Positions 8,040 through 17,580 of a DNA stretch of 64,000 bases are shown here, one piece after another. The notes under the pieces were generated by a model. It did no database searches and was not told where the DNA came from. It saw only the letters and a program-made list of their open reading frames with translations. Origin of the DNA: Parabacteroides sp. PM6-13 (GTDB lineage: Bacteria > Bacteroidota > Bacteroidia > Bacteroidales > Tannerellaceae); contig NZ_JARXWF010000006.1 in NCBI RefSeq assembly GCF_029892605.1, forward strand, positions 62,001 through 126,000, given 5' to 3'. How positions within the stretch are numbered: the first letter of the stretch is position 1; each line of letters starts with the position of its first letter. The position numbers and the translations under genes were made by a program.

Positions 8040-9040
8040 TACAGGGACATGGAGATGATATCCACCACTATGCCGGCCGGATCGTAGCTAATTTCAGCTC
8101 TAATATACGCAGCGTGCAGGATATGCCGGATTTGCATGCCTACCTCGCTACCCGCCTGCCGCTGATCCATTCCTATCCGGAACCGGAGGCGGAGTCGCTT
8201 CGGGCCTTATTAGCCGGGAAGCTGGGGATAGAGGAGGCCTGCTGTTGCGTGACCAATGGCGCAACCGAAGCGATCTACCTGATCGCAAAAGCGTTCGAAG
8301 GTAGTAGAACAGCGATAGTAGTCCCAACATTCAGTGAGTATGAAGATGCCTGTCGGATACATCAACATACCCTCTCTTTCTATGATAAGCCGGAAGAGAT
8401 AAATCACTCTTCCATGGATTTAGTCTGGATCTGCAATCCAAATAACCCGACGGGCAGGGTGTATGATATCGATCTGTTGAAGGATATGGTAGAGAGAAAT
8501 CCGCAAACCTGTTTTGTGTTTGATCAGTCTTATGGGCATTTTACGCATAAAGAGGTCTGGGATATACCGAAGGCAACAGGCTATCGGAACCTGATCCTTC
8601 TTCATTCTATGACCAAGCAGTATGCCATTCCCGGTTTGCGCCTGGGCTATCTGACGGCTCACAGGGATAATATTGCCAATATAAGCCTCTACCGGATGCC
8701 CTGGTCGGTGAATGTGTTGGCTGCAGAAGCCGGGAAATACCTATTGGAAAACAAAGCGAAGCAGCCTGAGTCTACCTGCCTGGAAGAGGCTAAACGTCTA
8801 CAGCAGGCATTGCAAGAGATAGAAGGACTGACGGTCTATCCTACCGATACCCATTTCTTTCTATGCCGTTTGAAAGATAGAAAGGCTGCCGCATTGAAGG
8901 AATACCTGATAGAGGCGCAGGGATTATTGATCCGAGATGCTGCCAACTTCAGAGGATTGGATTCCTCGTATTTTCGGATAGCGGCTCAATCGGAAGAGGA
9001 TAATAATCTGTTAATAAAAGCCATACGCGAATGGATCTGA
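8036..9040 (+). CDS. cobD: Threonine-phosphate decarboxylase (CobD-type aminotransferase fold)
   Basis: A PLP-dependent fold-type I enzyme of 334 residues, expected to make (R)-1-amino-2-propanol phosphate, the linker of the cobalamin nucleotide loop. Visible motifs are the N-terminal GHGDDIHHYAGRI, TNGATEAIYL, CNPNNPTG, FDQSYGHF and SMTKQYAIPGLRLGYL with the PLP lysine at 194. The glycine-rich start (HGG/HGD) and the position between cobQ and cbiB fit threonine-phosphate decarboxylase; on sequence alone histidinol-phosphate aminotransferase would be the alternative. It overlaps cobQ by four bases (ATGA) and cbiB by ten. No C-terminal zinc-finger extension is present. Confidence 0.88.
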   Translation: MIQGHGDDIHHYAGRIVANFSSNIRSVQDMPDLHAYLATRLPLIHSYPEPEAESLRALLAGKLGIEEACCCVTNGATEAIYLIAKAFEGSRTAIVVPTFSEYEDACRIHQHTLSFYDKPEEINHSSMDLVWICNPNNPTGRVYDIDLLKDMVERNPQTCFVFDQSYGHFTHKEVWDIPKATGYRNLILLHSMTKQYAIPGLRLGYLTAHRDNIANISLYRMPWSVNVLAAEAGKYLLENKAKQPESTCLEEAKRLQQALQEIEGLTVYPTDTHFFLCRLKDRKAAALKEYLIEAQGLLIRDAANFRGLDSSYFRIAAQSEEDNNLLIKAIREWI

Positions 9041-9975
9041 TCTGTTACTTTCGATTGATTCCGCTGTTGATGGGGTGGATAGCTGACCGGTTGTTTGGAG
9101 ATCCGCCTGTCCTACCGCACCCGGTGGTTGGTTTCGGAAAGGTGATTGCCTGGGGCGAGAAGAGATTAAACAACGGCAAGAGACGAAAGGCGAAAGGGGC
9201 CTATTTCAGTATCTCCCTGATCCTATTGAGTTTTCTATTGATGTATGGCCTATTGGCGATTCATCCGGGTTTGGCTGTTATCCTTTCCGCTATAGTCGTC
9301 TTCTATTGCCTTGCCGGAAAGACCTTAGAAGATGAGGTTCGTCAGGTCTTTGTAGCAACAGACCGATCGCCGGAAGAGGGAAGAAAGCAGGTGGCCCGTA
9401 TTGTTGGGCGCGACACCTCCGGGCTCTCACCTCAGCAGGTACGAACGGCAGCCCTTGAAACCTTGGCGGAAAACCTAAGCGATGGCGTGATTGCTCCATT
9501 GTTCTGGTTCCTGGTGCTGGGCGTGCCTGGTATGTTTGCCTATAAGATGGTAAATACGCTCGACTCGATGATTGGATATAAGAATGAGCGCTATAAAGAC
9601 TTTGGCTGTTGGGCCGCCAAAATAGATGATATAGCCAATTATATTCCGGCTCGTCTGACGGCTGTTTTGATGGTTATCGTCAGTGGGAAGCCATCCCTGT
9701 TTGCTTTTGTACGGAAACAGGGGCGTAATCATGCCAGCCCAAACTCCGGCTATCCGGAAGCCGCTCTGGCCGGCATATTAGACTGCCGCTTCGGAGGGCC
9801 GAACAGCTATTTCGGCAAACGGGTCGATAAGCCCTATATCGGCGAACGGGAAAGGGAACTGACTACGATGGATATGCAACGTGCCATAGAAATAAACCGC
9901 CGGGCAGAAATCGGCATGCTGTTGTGTGTTATTATCGTTCTAATTGTGTGTACTTTTGTGGGTCTTAATAGATAA
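9031..9975 (+). CDS. cbiB: Adenosylcobinamide-phosphate synthase
   Basis: A 314-residue inner-membrane protein that joins aminopropanol phosphate to cobyric acid (CbiB; called CobD in some species). Diagnostic segments are the start WIADRLFGDPPVLPHPVVGFG, the region RTAALETLAENLSDGVIAPLFW, KMVNTLDSMIGYKN and the C-terminal GGPNSYFGKRVDKPYIG. About four hydrophobic segments are visible. The ATG overlaps the end of the decarboxylase gene, and the next gene starts three bases after the stop. These are signs of tight translational coupling. Confidence 0.95.
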   Translation: MDLICYFRLIPLLMGWIADRLFGDPPVLPHPVVGFGKVIAWGEKRLNNGKRRKAKGAYFSISLILLSFLLMYGLLAIHPGLAVILSAIVVFYCLAGKTLEDEVRQVFVATDRSPEEGRKQVARIVGRDTSGLSPQQVRTAALETLAENLSDGVIAPLFWFLVLGVPGMFAYKMVNTLDSMIGYKNERYKDFGCWAAKIDDIANYIPARLTAVLMVIVSGKPSLFAFVRKQGRNHASPNSGYPEAALAGILDCRFGGPNSYFGKRVDKPYIGERERELTTMDMQRAIEINRRAEIGMLLCVIIVLIVCTFVGLNR

Positions 9976-9978
9976 TGC

Positions 9979-10488
9979 ATGAAAAAGATTATTCTGATAA
10001 CCGGTGGACAACGTTCAGGCAAGAGCCGCTTCGCGCAAGAGAAAGCGCTGTCGCTGGCTGCCAACCCTGTTTATCTGGCCACCTCCCGTGTATGGGATGA
10101 GGAACATCGCCAACGCATCGAGCGACATAAGGCCGATCGAGGGAACGAATGGACAACCATCGAAGAGGAGAAACAGCTAAGCCGCCATCGCTTTTCGGAC
10201 GGTGTGGTGTTGATCGATTGCGTTACCCTGTGGGCTACCAACTTCTTCTTTGATCTGCAATCGGATGTAGAGGCCTCTCTCAGCGCCTTAAAACAGGAGT
10301 TTGATCTCTTCACCGATCAGGATGCCACCTTTATCTTTGTGACAAATGAAGTGGGCATGGGCGAGATGTCTGCCCATGAGCTCCAACGTAAGTTCGCCGA
10401 CCTACAAGGTTGGCTCAATCAGTATATGGCCGCCCGTGCCGACGAGGTGTATCTGATGGTGGCGGGTATTCCCATGCAAGTGAAATAA
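9979..10488 (+). CDS. cobU: Adenosylcobinamide kinase / guanylyltransferase
   Basis: A 169-residue cytosolic enzyme that phosphorylates adenosylcobinamide and then adds GMP. The P-loop GGQRSGKS is at residues about 9-16, followed by YLATSRVWDEEHRQRIERHKADR, which contains the histidine guanylylated during catalysis, then VLIDCVTLWATN and TNEVGMGEMSAHE. It is slightly shorter than the E. coli enzyme but keeps all these motifs. Spacing is 3 bp after cbiB and 20 bp before cobT. Confidence 0.95.
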   Translation: MKKIILITGGQRSGKSRFAQEKALSLAANPVYLATSRVWDEEHRQRIERHKADRGNEWTTIEEEKQLSRHRFSDGVVLIDCVTLWATNFFFDLQSDVEASLSALKQEFDLFTDQDATFIFVTNEVGMGEMSAHELQRKFADLQGWLNQYMAARADEVYLMVAGIPMQVK

Positions 10489-10508
10489 CAAACCTAATAA
10501 AATAGACA

Positions 10509-11546
10509 ATGATACGATTCACAATCGAAAAACCGAACGACGAGATACGTCCTTATCTGCAGGACAAAATAGATAACCTAACAAAACCTAAAGGCTCCTT
10601 AGGCGTGTTGGAAGACTTGACCATGCAGATTGGTTGGGTACAGCAAACACTCTCGCCCCAATTGAATAAGCCGATGCATATTGTGTTTGCCGGTGATCAT
10701 GGCATTGCCGCCGAAGGCGTTAGCCCCTCTCCGCAGGAGGTTACTTATCAGATGGTAGCTAACTTCTGGGCCGGAGGTGCCGGTATCAACTTCCTGGCAC
10801 GGCAGCATGGGATTGACCTGAAGGTGGTCGACGCGGGGGTGAATTATGACTTCAAACCGGGTGATCCGATTATCGACAAGAAGATCCGGAAGAGTACGCG
10901 CAACTACCTGCACGAAGCGGCTATGACACACGAAGAAATGGCGCTTGCCCTGGAAAGAGGAGCGCAGTGTACGGAGGCCTGCTTCGAGGAGGGCTGTAAT
11001 GTGATTGGATTCGGGGAGATGGGTATTACCAATACATCCTCTTCTTCGCTCTGGATGAATTGCTTGACAGGCATTCCGTTGGATAAGTGTATTGGTGCGG
11101 GTTGTGACTTCACCGGCTCCATTATTCATCATAAATTCAATGTACTCAGCCAATCCATAAAAAACTATACCGGAGATGGATCGGTAGAGGATATTATGCG
11201 TTACTTTGGCGGGTATGAGATGGTTATGGCAGTTGGTGCTATGTTGAAAGCCGCTGAACTGAAAATGCTTATTCTGGTAGATGGTTTTATTATGACCAAC
11301 TGCGTATTAGCCGCCTCCAAGCTCTATCCGGAGGTGTTACACTATTGTATATTCGGACATCAGGGAGATGAAGCCGGACACAAACTATTGTTAGATTATC
11401 TGAAAGCCTCCCCCATTCTTAACCTGGGCTTCCGCTTAGGCGAAGGGACAGGTGCCCTCTGTGCCTATCCGATCATAGAATCGGCAGCCAGAATGATCAA
11501 TGAGATGCATTCATTCAAGAAGATACAGGTAACCAAGTATTTCTGA
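10509..11546 (+). CDS. cobT: Nicotinate-nucleotide:dimethylbenzimidazole phosphoribosyltransferase
   Basis: A 345-residue enzyme that makes alpha-ribazole phosphate, the activated lower ligand. It has the typical [16 protein letters not shown] start, [35 protein letters not shown] and the C-terminal LRLGEGTGA-type motif (reading [19 protein letters not shown]) that holds the catalytic glutamate. No bluB or other lower-ligand biosynthetic gene is seen in the window. It is followed one base later by cobS. Confidence 0.95.
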   Translation: MIRFTIEKPNDEIRPYLQDKIDNLTKPKGSLGVLEDLTMQIGWVQQTLSPQLNKPMHIVFAGDHGIAAEGVSPSPQEVTYQMVANFWAGGAGINFLARQHGIDLKVVDAGVNYDFKPGDPIIDKKIRKSTRNYLHEAAMTHEEMALALERGAQCTEACFEEGCNVIGFGEMGITNTSSSSLWMNCLTGIPLDKCIGAGCDFTGSIIHHKFNVLSQSIKNYTGDGSVEDIMRYFGGYEMVMAVGAMLKAAELKMLILVDGFIMTNCVLAASKLYPEVLHYCIFGHQGDEAGHKLLLDYLKASPILNLGFRLGEGTGALCAYPIIESAARMINEMHSFKKIQVTKYF

Positions 11547-11547
11547 T

Positions 11548-12300
11548 ATGCTGAAAAGTATTCTGGCCTCTTTTGTATTCTTTACCCGGTTGCCTCTCTG
11601 GCGGCTGAAGGCGTTTCAGGTGCCGGCAGATTCTTTCAGCCGGGTAATCAACTACTGGGCAGTGGTCGGATGGCTTACCGGAGGGGTTATGGCGGCTACC
11701 TTATGGCTTGGGGCGCAGGTACTGCCTTATCCGATTGCGGTGATGCTTGCCCTGTTGAGCCGCGTCTTGTTGACAGGCGGTCTGCATGAAGACGGCCTGG
11801 CAGATTTCTTAGACGGTTTTGGTGGTGGAAACACGAAAGAGCGGATCTTAGCCATTATGAAAGATTCGCATATCGGCACCTATGGGGTGATCGGGTTGAT
11901 CTTTTATTTTCTATTATTCTATACCATATTGACAAACCTCCCCTACCCGCTTGCCTGTTTCGTTCTGTTGGCTGGTGATCCGCTATGTAAATTCATTGCC
12001 TCACAGGTAACCAGTCTCCTGCCTTACGCCCGGACGGCCGCCTCGAGTAAGGCCAAGATCATCTACAAAGGAAGCAGCCCCGGCGCCTTATGCCTTTCTG
12101 CATTCTTCGGATTATTTCCGCTGTTCTTATTCCTTGATATGCACCTCTGGCTTGCCGCCTTTGCTCCTATCGCACTGTTTTTCTTTTTAATCTTCCTGAT
12201 GAAAAAGAAGATAGAGGGCTATACCGGCGATTGCTGCGGTGCCCTCTTCCTGTTGTGTGAGATCTCTTTTTATTTAGGGGTTTCTTCCCTATATTTGTAG
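11548..12300 (+). CDS. cobS: Adenosylcobinamide-GDP ribazoletransferase (cobalamin synthase)
   Basis: A 250-residue inner-membrane protein that joins adenosylcobinamide-GDP to alpha-ribazole (phosphate). The signature GGLHEDGLADFLDGFGGG at about residues 75-95 is the metal-binding acidic motif of CobS. Several hydrophobic segments follow. It starts one base after the cobT stop and ends just before cobC. Confidence 0.94.
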   Translation: MLKSILASFVFFTRLPLWRLKAFQVPADSFSRVINYWAVVGWLTGGVMAATLWLGAQVLPYPIAVMLALLSRVLLTGGLHEDGLADFLDGFGGGNTKERILAIMKDSHIGTYGVIGLIFYFLLFYTILTNLPYPLACFVLLAGDPLCKFIASQVTSLLPYARTAASSKAKIIYKGSSPGALCLSAFFGLFPLFLFLDMHLWLAAFAPIALFFFLIFLMKKKIEGYTGDCCGALFLLCEISFYLGVSSLYL

Positions 12301-12302
12301 AT

Positions 12303-12824
12303 ATGAAAGTTTACTTAGTACGCCATACGGCTGTTGGTTGCCCTTCGGGCATGTGTTATGGGCAGACGGATGTACCTCTGAAAGAGACCTTTGAAGAGGA
12401 GGCTGCCGTTGTAAAAAAGAATTTGAGCGGTATCATTCCCGATGCTGTTTACTCCAGTCCTCTAAGTCGCTGTCGTCGGTTGGCCGCTTTTTGCGGGTAT
12501 GCCAATCCGGTGTTAGACGATCGTTTGAAAGAGATCCATTTTGGTGATTGGGAGACGCAGCTATGGGATGATATGGATATGTCGGCTTGGGAGAAAGACT
12601 GGGTACATACTCCGGCGCCCAATGGTGAATCGTTTATGATGATGTATGAGCGGGTAGCTAATTTCTTTGATGCGTTGAAAGCCAATGAAGACTATCAATC
12701 CGTAGTTGTTTTCGCACATGGCGGTGTAATCAGTTGCGCCCGTGTCTATTTTGAACAAGCGGATATCCACCGAACCTTCGAACTGATGCCCGCTTACGGT
12801 GAGGTTGTCGCGTTCGCGTATTGA
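12303..12824 (+). CDS. cobC: Alpha-ribazole phosphatase, histidine phosphatase superfamily
   Basis: A 173-residue histidine phosphatase with the catalytic RH motif at the N-terminus (YLVRHTAVG), the CYGQTDVPL segment common in CobC proteins, IHFGDWE and the second catalytic histidine in AHGGVI. It removes the phosphate from alpha-ribazole phosphate or cobalamin phosphate, completing the pathway. The general fold also covers phosphoglycerate mutases; position at the end of the cob block supports CobC. Its stop is three bases from the stop of the convergent pseudouridine synthase, leaving no room for a terminator between them. Confidence 0.9.
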   Translation: MKVYLVRHTAVGCPSGMCYGQTDVPLKETFEEEAAVVKKNLSGIIPDAVYSSPLSRCRRLAAFCGYANPVLDDRLKEIHFGDWETQLWDDMDMSAWEKDWVHTPAPNGESFMMMYERVANFFDALKANEDYQSVVVFAHGGVISCARVYFEQADIHRTFELMPAYGEVVAFAY

Positions 12825-12827
12825 TCG

Positions 12828-13727
12828 TTAGCGTCGCTTACTCCTGGGGCGGAAAGAGGTATTTCTCTCTGCCGGTTTGCCCGTTTTATTTTGTCCGGCT
12901 GCCGGTCGGGCGGTTTGTCCTTTGCTCTGTATAGGTTTTCTTTTTGCCTGATCGGGCATTTCCTTTTTCCTTGAAGCAGGAGAAGGCGCGGAGCTCTTCT
13001 TCTTGGTAGAGGTGCTTTGTATTTTTGTGGATGTGGCGATTTTACGATAGAGTTCTTCCGTCTCAGCTGCGGTCAGGTTGCGGTATTGTCCTGTCTTCAG
13101 GTTACCCAGGTGAATATGCATGATGCGTATCCGTTGTAGTTTGGTCACGGTGTATCCCAGGTATTCACACATACGGCGGATCTGGCGATTGAGACCCTGA
13201 CGCAATACGATCGTGAAGGTATTGGGACCTTTCTGCGTCACCACACATTTACGAGTCACCACGCCCAAGATAGGCACCCCTTTTTGCATCCGTTGCACGA
13301 AGTCGGCCGTAATCAATTTATTCACCGTCACGATGTATTCTTTTTCGTGATTGTTGTCGGCACGCAAAATCTTATTCACAATATCTCCCTCGTTGGTCAA
13401 CAGGATCAATCCCTGCGAGTCCTTATCAAGACGTCCGATAGGGAAGATACGCTCCTCATGCCCGATAGCGGTCGTGATATTATTCTTTTCGTCGGCGTCT
13501 GTGGTGCTGACAACCCCGACCGGTTTGTTATAGGCAATGATAACCGATTTAGCGGTTCGCCTGATCTCTTCTCCAAAGATCTTTACTGTTTGCCCCGGCA
13601 ATACAACGCTTCCCACCTCGGCTCTTTTGCCGTCGATGGTCACTTCACCCTGTTCTATATATTTGTCGGCTTCGCGGCGCGAACAATATCCGCTGTCACT
13701 AATGAATTTATTGATTCGTGTCTGCAT
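12828..13727 (-). CDS. rluF: 23S rRNA pseudouridine synthase, RluF-like, with basic tail
   Basis: A 299-residue RsuA/RluB/E/F-family enzyme. An S4 domain at residues 1-60 ([24 protein letters not shown]) is followed by the catalytic domain with [18 protein letters not shown], which contains the catalytic Asp, and [18 protein letters not shown]. The DKDSQGL and [10 protein letters not shown] wording favours RluF, which modifies U2604 in E. coli, over RluB or RluE; the exact target is inferred. After about residue 235 comes a low-complexity tail rich in Lys, Ser, Pro and Arg, common in Bacteroidetes homologues and probably RNA-binding. The start at 13727 is preferred to an upstream ATG because it begins with the conserved S4 domain. 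Confidence 0.85.
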   Translation of the reverse strand: MQTRINKFISDSGYCSRREADKYIEQGEVTIDGKRAEVGSVVLPGQTVKIFGEEIRRTAKSVIIAYNKPVGVVSTTDADEKNNITTAIGHEERIFPIGRLDKDSQGLILLTNEGDIVNKILRADNNHEKEYIVTVNKLITADFVQRMQKGVPILGVVTRKCVVTQKGPNTFTIVLRQGLNRQIRRMCEYLGYTVTKLQRIRIMHIHLGNLKTGQYRNLTAAETEELYRKIATSTKIQSTSTKKKSSAPSPASRKKEMPDQAKRKPIQSKGQTARPAAGQNKTGKPAERNTSFRPRSKRR

Positions 13728-13757
13728 AATGATTTTGAAGAATTTCTTTATCGATTG

Positions 13758-13807
13758 CAAAGGTAACATATAATATTTGTGTATTTTAACAAAAACCTTT
13801 ACTTTTG
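13758..13807. promoter_or_regulatory. Divergent promoters for the rluF-like gene and the AraC sensor
   Basis: On the minus strand TACCTTTG (13758-13765) serves the pseudouridine synthase. On the plus strand TTTG (13776-13779), 20 bases, then TACTTTTG (13800-13807) makes a well-spaced Bacteroidetes promoter, with a leader of about 35 nt before the sensor ATG at 13847. Confidence 0.6.
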
Positions 13808-13846
13808 ATAGTTCTATACAAACAAGTATTAAAGGTGCAATACGGC

Positions 13847-16648
13847 ATGAGAAACCTTCTTATTACAGCTATCCTGTTGTGTGTGTCATGGTTAAGCCCT
13901 GCGGCCTATGCTGTGAATTATACTTTTCGGGGGATCAATATGTCGGATGGGCTTTCAGATTTATTGGTCAATGCCATCTACAAAGACTCCGAAGGCTTTA
14001 TCTGGCTGGGCACGGATAATAGCCTCGACCGCTTCGACGGTGTCGGTATCAAGCATTATCCGATAGGTGGCACCGACCTGAAGAAGAAGCGCGTCAATGT
14101 GATTCTGGAAGGAAAAGAAAAACAATTATGGATAGGCAATAATACAGGACTCTGGCAGTTGAACTCTTACCTCGACCTGCCTGAAAGGCTGTTTGCCGAA
14201 ACAATCGATTGTCCGGTCTATTCGCTTTATTACGACGAAGCAGGTGTGTGGTATGTAGGTACCGAGAAGGGATTATTTATCTATGAGAAAGACAAACTAC
14301 ATCATGTTCCGCTGCATGAGAATATCTTCTCGGCCGCCAATAAGGTGACGGGCATTCAAAAAGGCGAAGCGGCAGTTTTGTGGCTGACAACCGCCGACGG
14401 CTTATGTAAATACAGCTTGGAATCGGGTGATGTCTCTTTTTATTATTCCACTTTCGGGTTGTCGGGAGAAAATATATTTCAACACATCACACGCATTGAT
14501 CATACGCTCTATATGGGCACGCAAAACCAGGGCATCTTCTCTTTCGACATCACGACCTCGACCTTCAGCCGTTTACCTGATGTGGGGAGTAATATTATCT
14601 CTGCCCTATCGAGTGATGGGAAAGAGAATCTATATGTAGGGACAGATGGCTATGGCGTGCATTTCCTGTCGCACAAAGAAAAGAGAGTGACCCGCTCTTT
14701 TATTCATAACGCGCAAGACAAAAGCTCTATCCGTTCCAATTCGGTCTATTCCCTATTGGTCGACCGCGAAGGCATTGTTTGGATCGGATACTACCAGGCC
14801 GGCTTCGATTACAGTATGTACCAGAACGGGCTTTTCCAGGTCTATGCCATGCCTCCCGCTTTCGACAGCAAGAACCTGGCAGTACGTTCTTTTTATATCG
14901 ACGATCAGGTAAAGATTATCGGCACACGAGACGGACTCTATTATATCAATGAGACCACCGGACAGACACGGCTGTTTCGTCAACCCGAACTGCGTTCCAA
15001 CCTGATCCTGTCGATCACCTGTTACGATGATAAATACTATATAGGCACGTACGGCGGAGGGCTTTCCCTAATCGACCGTAAGACCTTACGTCTGGAGCCC
15101 TTTCAGATCTCGCGCGATGCTATCTTCCGTAACGGGCATATCTTCTGTCTGAAAAAAGACGCGCAAAATGTGTTGTGGATCGGCACCTCGGATGGTGTCT
15201 ATGCCTATGATTCGGCCCAGCATGAGATGCGCTGTTTTACACATACCAATTCGCAAATGCCGGAGGGCAATACCTACGATGTATTCTTCGACTCAACGGG
15301 AAAAGGATGGATATGTACCGATAATGGCTTGTCGATGTATGACCCCTCCTCCAACAGCATGCGGTCGACGGTCTTCCCAGAGGGCTTCTTCCATAAAGAG
15401 AAGATCCGTTTTGCCTTTGAAGACAGCGATAAGAAGCTCTATTTCCTGCCCGACAGGGGTAGGTTACTCACGTCTAATCTCTCTATGACCATCTTCGGCA
15501 GCTTACCGATTCATCCTATGCTGCATGGGAATGCCTACACAACGATCATACAAGACAAGGAAGGATGGTTTTGGCTGGGCAGCGACGACGGGTTGATCCG
15601 CACCCGGTTTGAAGACAGCAAATATTATTTATTCAACTTTACGGATGGCATACCCGATCCGATCTTTATGCACCATCCGGCTTATAAAGACGAAAAAGGA
15701 GTGCTCTGGTTCAGCAACAACAAAGGGTTATTATATGTAGACCCCGGGCAGGTCGATAGTCTTAAGCGCAACCCCTACCCGATCGTTCTTACGGATGTAC
15801 TGATAAAAGGGAATCCGATCTCTTCCGAACGATTAAACCGGGCAAAGACAGAGAATGTATTGACTCTCAAAGAAGAAGAGAATAACGTAGGTTTCCGTTT
15901 TGTCAATCTCTCTTATAGCGATCCGGCCTCTATCCTCTATAATTATAAGCTTGATGGCGTCGATCAGGAATGGAAGGTGCTTACCGGGGAAAATGGCGTC
16001 AGCTATTACGATCTGAAACCGGGGAAATATGTGTTCCATATACGCATCGCCGGTGATGAACAGACGGAAGTCTCTTTTGATCTGAAGATAGGCTCCTGGC
16101 TCTCTTCCGCTTGGGAATGGGCATTAGGATTTGTTATACTGTTATTAATCGCCTTTCTGCTCTATCAGCTCTACCGCTCTCGCCGGTTTATTTATGAGCA
16201 AATACTCTCGCGGAAGAACAAAGAACCGGAAGAGGATACATTGGATCCGAAAGCAGATGAGAAATATAAGACAAACCGCTTGAGCGAAAAAGAGTGTAAA
16301 GAGCTCTACAAAAAACTGCAAAACTATATGGAAGAGCAGAAGCCCTATATCAATTCCGAATTGAAGATAGGCGATCTGGCAACGGCTATCGAGGCCTCTT
16401 CCTATTCGTTGTCCTATCTGTTTAATCAACATATGAACCTTTCCTATTACGACTATATCAACCAATACCGGATTGAAGAATTCAAACGTTTGGTGGTCGA
16501 TCCGAAATACAAGAAATATACGCTAACCGCCTTAGCCGGTTTGTGCGGATTCAGTTCCCGCTCCTCCTTCTTCCGCTCTTTCAAAAAAGTGGTAGGAATT
16601 ACGCCCAACGAATACATCCAAAGTCTCGGACTTCAAAACGAAGAGTGA
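13847..16648 (+). CDS. Membrane-anchored two-component-propeller sensor with AraC output domain
   Basis: A 933-residue sensor-regulator. It has a signal peptide (ending AAYAV) and two periplasmic beta-propellers built from repeats of the FIWLGT/LWIGT type. A Y_Y_Y domain follows at about residues 690-745 ([25 protein letters not shown]), then one membrane helix at about 757-777 ([15 protein letters not shown]), and a cytoplasmic AraC-family helix-turn-helix domain at about 830-930 ([33 protein letters not shown]). It resembles the hybrid two-component systems that control polysaccharide loci, but the histidine kinase and receiver domains between the membrane helix and the AraC domain are absent. 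The signal would therefore pass directly through the membrane. It precedes the ECF sigma and SusC/SusD genes and most likely controls them. Confidence 0.9.
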   Translation: MRNLLITAILLCVSWLSPAAYAVNYTFRGINMSDGLSDLLVNAIYKDSEGFIWLGTDNSLDRFDGVGIKHYPIGGTDLKKKRVNVILEGKEKQLWIGNNTGLWQLNSYLDLPERLFAETIDCPVYSLYYDEAGVWYVGTEKGLFIYEKDKLHHVPLHENIFSAANKVTGIQKGEAAVLWLTTADGLCKYSLESGDVSFYYSTFGLSGENIFQHITRIDHTLYMGTQNQGIFSFDITTSTFSRLPDVGSNIISALSSDGKENLYVGTDGYGVHFLSHKEKRVTRSFIHNAQDKSSIRSNSVYSLLVDREGIVWIGYYQAGFDYSMYQNGLFQVYAMPPAFDSKNLAVRSFYIDDQVKIIGTRDGLYYINETTGQTRLFRQPELRSNLILSITCYDDKYYIGTYGGGLSLIDRKTLRLEPFQISRDAIFRNGHIFCLKKDAQNVLWIGTSDGVYAYDSAQHEMRCFTHTNSQMPEGNTYDVFFDSTGKGWICTDNGLSMYDPSSNSMRSTVFPEGFFHKEKIRFAFEDSDKKLYFLPDRGRLLTSNLSMTIFGSLPIHPMLHGNAYTTIIQDKEGWFWLGSDDGLIRTRFEDSKYYLFNFTDGIPDPIFMHHPAYKDEKGVLWFSNNKGLLYVDPGQVDSLKRNPYPIVLTDVLIKGNPISSERLNRAKTENVLTLKEEENNVGFRFVNLSYSDPASILYNYKLDGVDQEWKVLTGENGVSYYDLKPGKYVFHIRIAGDEQTEVSFDLKIGSWLSSAWEWALGFVILLLIAFLLYQLYRSRRFIYEQILSRKNKEPEEDTLDPKADEKYKTNRLSEKECKELYKKLQNYMEEQKPYINSELKIGDLATAIEASSYSLSYLFNQHMNLSYYDYINQYRIEEFKRLVVDPKYKKYTLTALAGLCGFSSRSSFFRSFKKVVGITPNEYIQSLGLQNEE

Positions 16649-16723
16649 CTCATCAGCAAAACGGCGGATGAGCTCTTTACCTATCCGTCGTGAGACAAAT
16701 AACACCCTTTGTTTGCCATTTTT

Positions 16724-16745
16724 GTGTCAAATAATTATTTGACAC
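16724..16745. promoter_or_regulatory. Perfect 22-bp palindrome, candidate operator
   Basis: The 22 bases from 16724 to 16745 equal their own reverse complement (arms GTGTCAAATAA/TTATTTGACAC). It lies between the AraC sensor stop and the ECF sigma promoter, about 120 bp upstream of the -7 box. The A/T-rich centre and lack of a following T-run make a terminator unlikely. Confidence 0.6.
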
Positions 16746-16863
16746 TCGCTGCGTTACACATCCTATTCCATTGCATATCAGTCTGTTTTATTTTTATTAG
16801 TCCAATAGAATGAGGTGGGATTTATTCCGCCTCTTTTTTCATGGTCTTGACTCTTTCGCCCCA

Positions 16864-16908
16864 TATATTTGCTTTCGAAAACTGTCCAAAAAGAGGCGTA
16901 GACAGTTT
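16864..16908 (+). promoter_or_regulatory. ECF sigma promoter and leader inverted repeat
   Basis: TATATTTG (16864-16871) is a good -7 box, with a TTG at 16847-16849. Just downstream, AAACTGTC (16879-16886) and GACAGTTT (16901-16908) form an 8-bp perfect stem with a 14-base loop. It would fold near the 5' end of the mRNA, about 30 nt before the ATG at 16937. Confidence 0.55.
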
Positions 16909-16936
16909 GAAGTTATACCTGAAAACAATCCACATT

Positions 16937-17452
16937 ATGGGAAATACGATCAACCATTCGGACACTCTTCTGGCAACTATTTACGAAAAATATCATGCCG
17001 ATATTCTTCATTATATACGATACCGCATCACGCATAAATATGAAGCGGAAGATCTGACGCAGGATGTATTTATGCGTCTAATGGATTGTCGGCAAATGCT
17101 CCGCCCGGAGACGGCACGTTTCTTTTTATATACGATCGCGCGTAACATAGTGATTGACTATATCCGTCGCTATTATAAACGCCAGGAGATCGATTATTAC
17201 CTGCATGAAACCATGCAGACCTACTCCAACGAAACGGAAGAGAGCATTCTGGCGAATGATATTCTTCGCTTGGAATACCGGAAGATGAAGACCTTCCCCA
17301 AACAGCGCCGCCTGGTTTATTACCTGAATCGTTACGAAGAATGTAGCGTTCCTGAGATATCCGATCGCCTGAACCTAAGCCGCAGAACGGTAGAGAACCA
17401 TCTGTTCATCGGGCGAAAAGAGATCCGCTCCTATGTCAAGAAAAGTGTGTAA
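16937..17452 (+). CDS. ECF-type RNA polymerase sigma factor
   Basis: A 171-residue sigma-70 family protein with region 2 (YEKYHADILHYIRYRI, EAEDLTQDVFMRLM, FFLYTIARNIVIDYIRR) and region 4 (RRLVYYLNRYEECSVPEISDRLNLSRRTVENHLFIGRKEIRSYV). It belongs to the group expanded in Bacteroides near SusC genes. No FecR-like anti-sigma gene lies between it and SusC or elsewhere in the window, which is unusual. The start at 16937 follows the hairpin leader; the longer frame upstream would run through the promoter. Likely target: the SusC/SusD promoter 130 bp downstream. Confidence 0.92.
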   Translation: MGNTINHSDTLLATIYEKYHADILHYIRYRITHKYEAEDLTQDVFMRLMDCRQMLRPETARFFLYTIARNIVIDYIRRYYKRQEIDYYLHETMQTYSNETEESILANDILRLEYRKMKTFPKQRRLVYYLNRYEECSVPEISDRLNLSRRTVENHLFIGRKEIRSYVKKSV

Positions 17453-17580
17453 AATATATGTAACAGTACTAATTCATTAAATCTGATAAAGCTTATGAAA
17501 ACGTAAAAGTAAACAGGCATGTAACATGCAAAGTGAATGTATTAATCTCTTAAGTCGTGAAATTATTAAAACCCAAAAGA
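17453..17580 (+). promoter_or_regulatory. SusC upstream region
   Basis: This 128-bp gap lacks a clear TAnnTTTG box. It holds a short inverted repeat GCATGT/ACATGC around one base (17517-17529). Absence of the housekeeping box is consistent with use of the adjacent ECF sigma. Confidence 0.3.
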
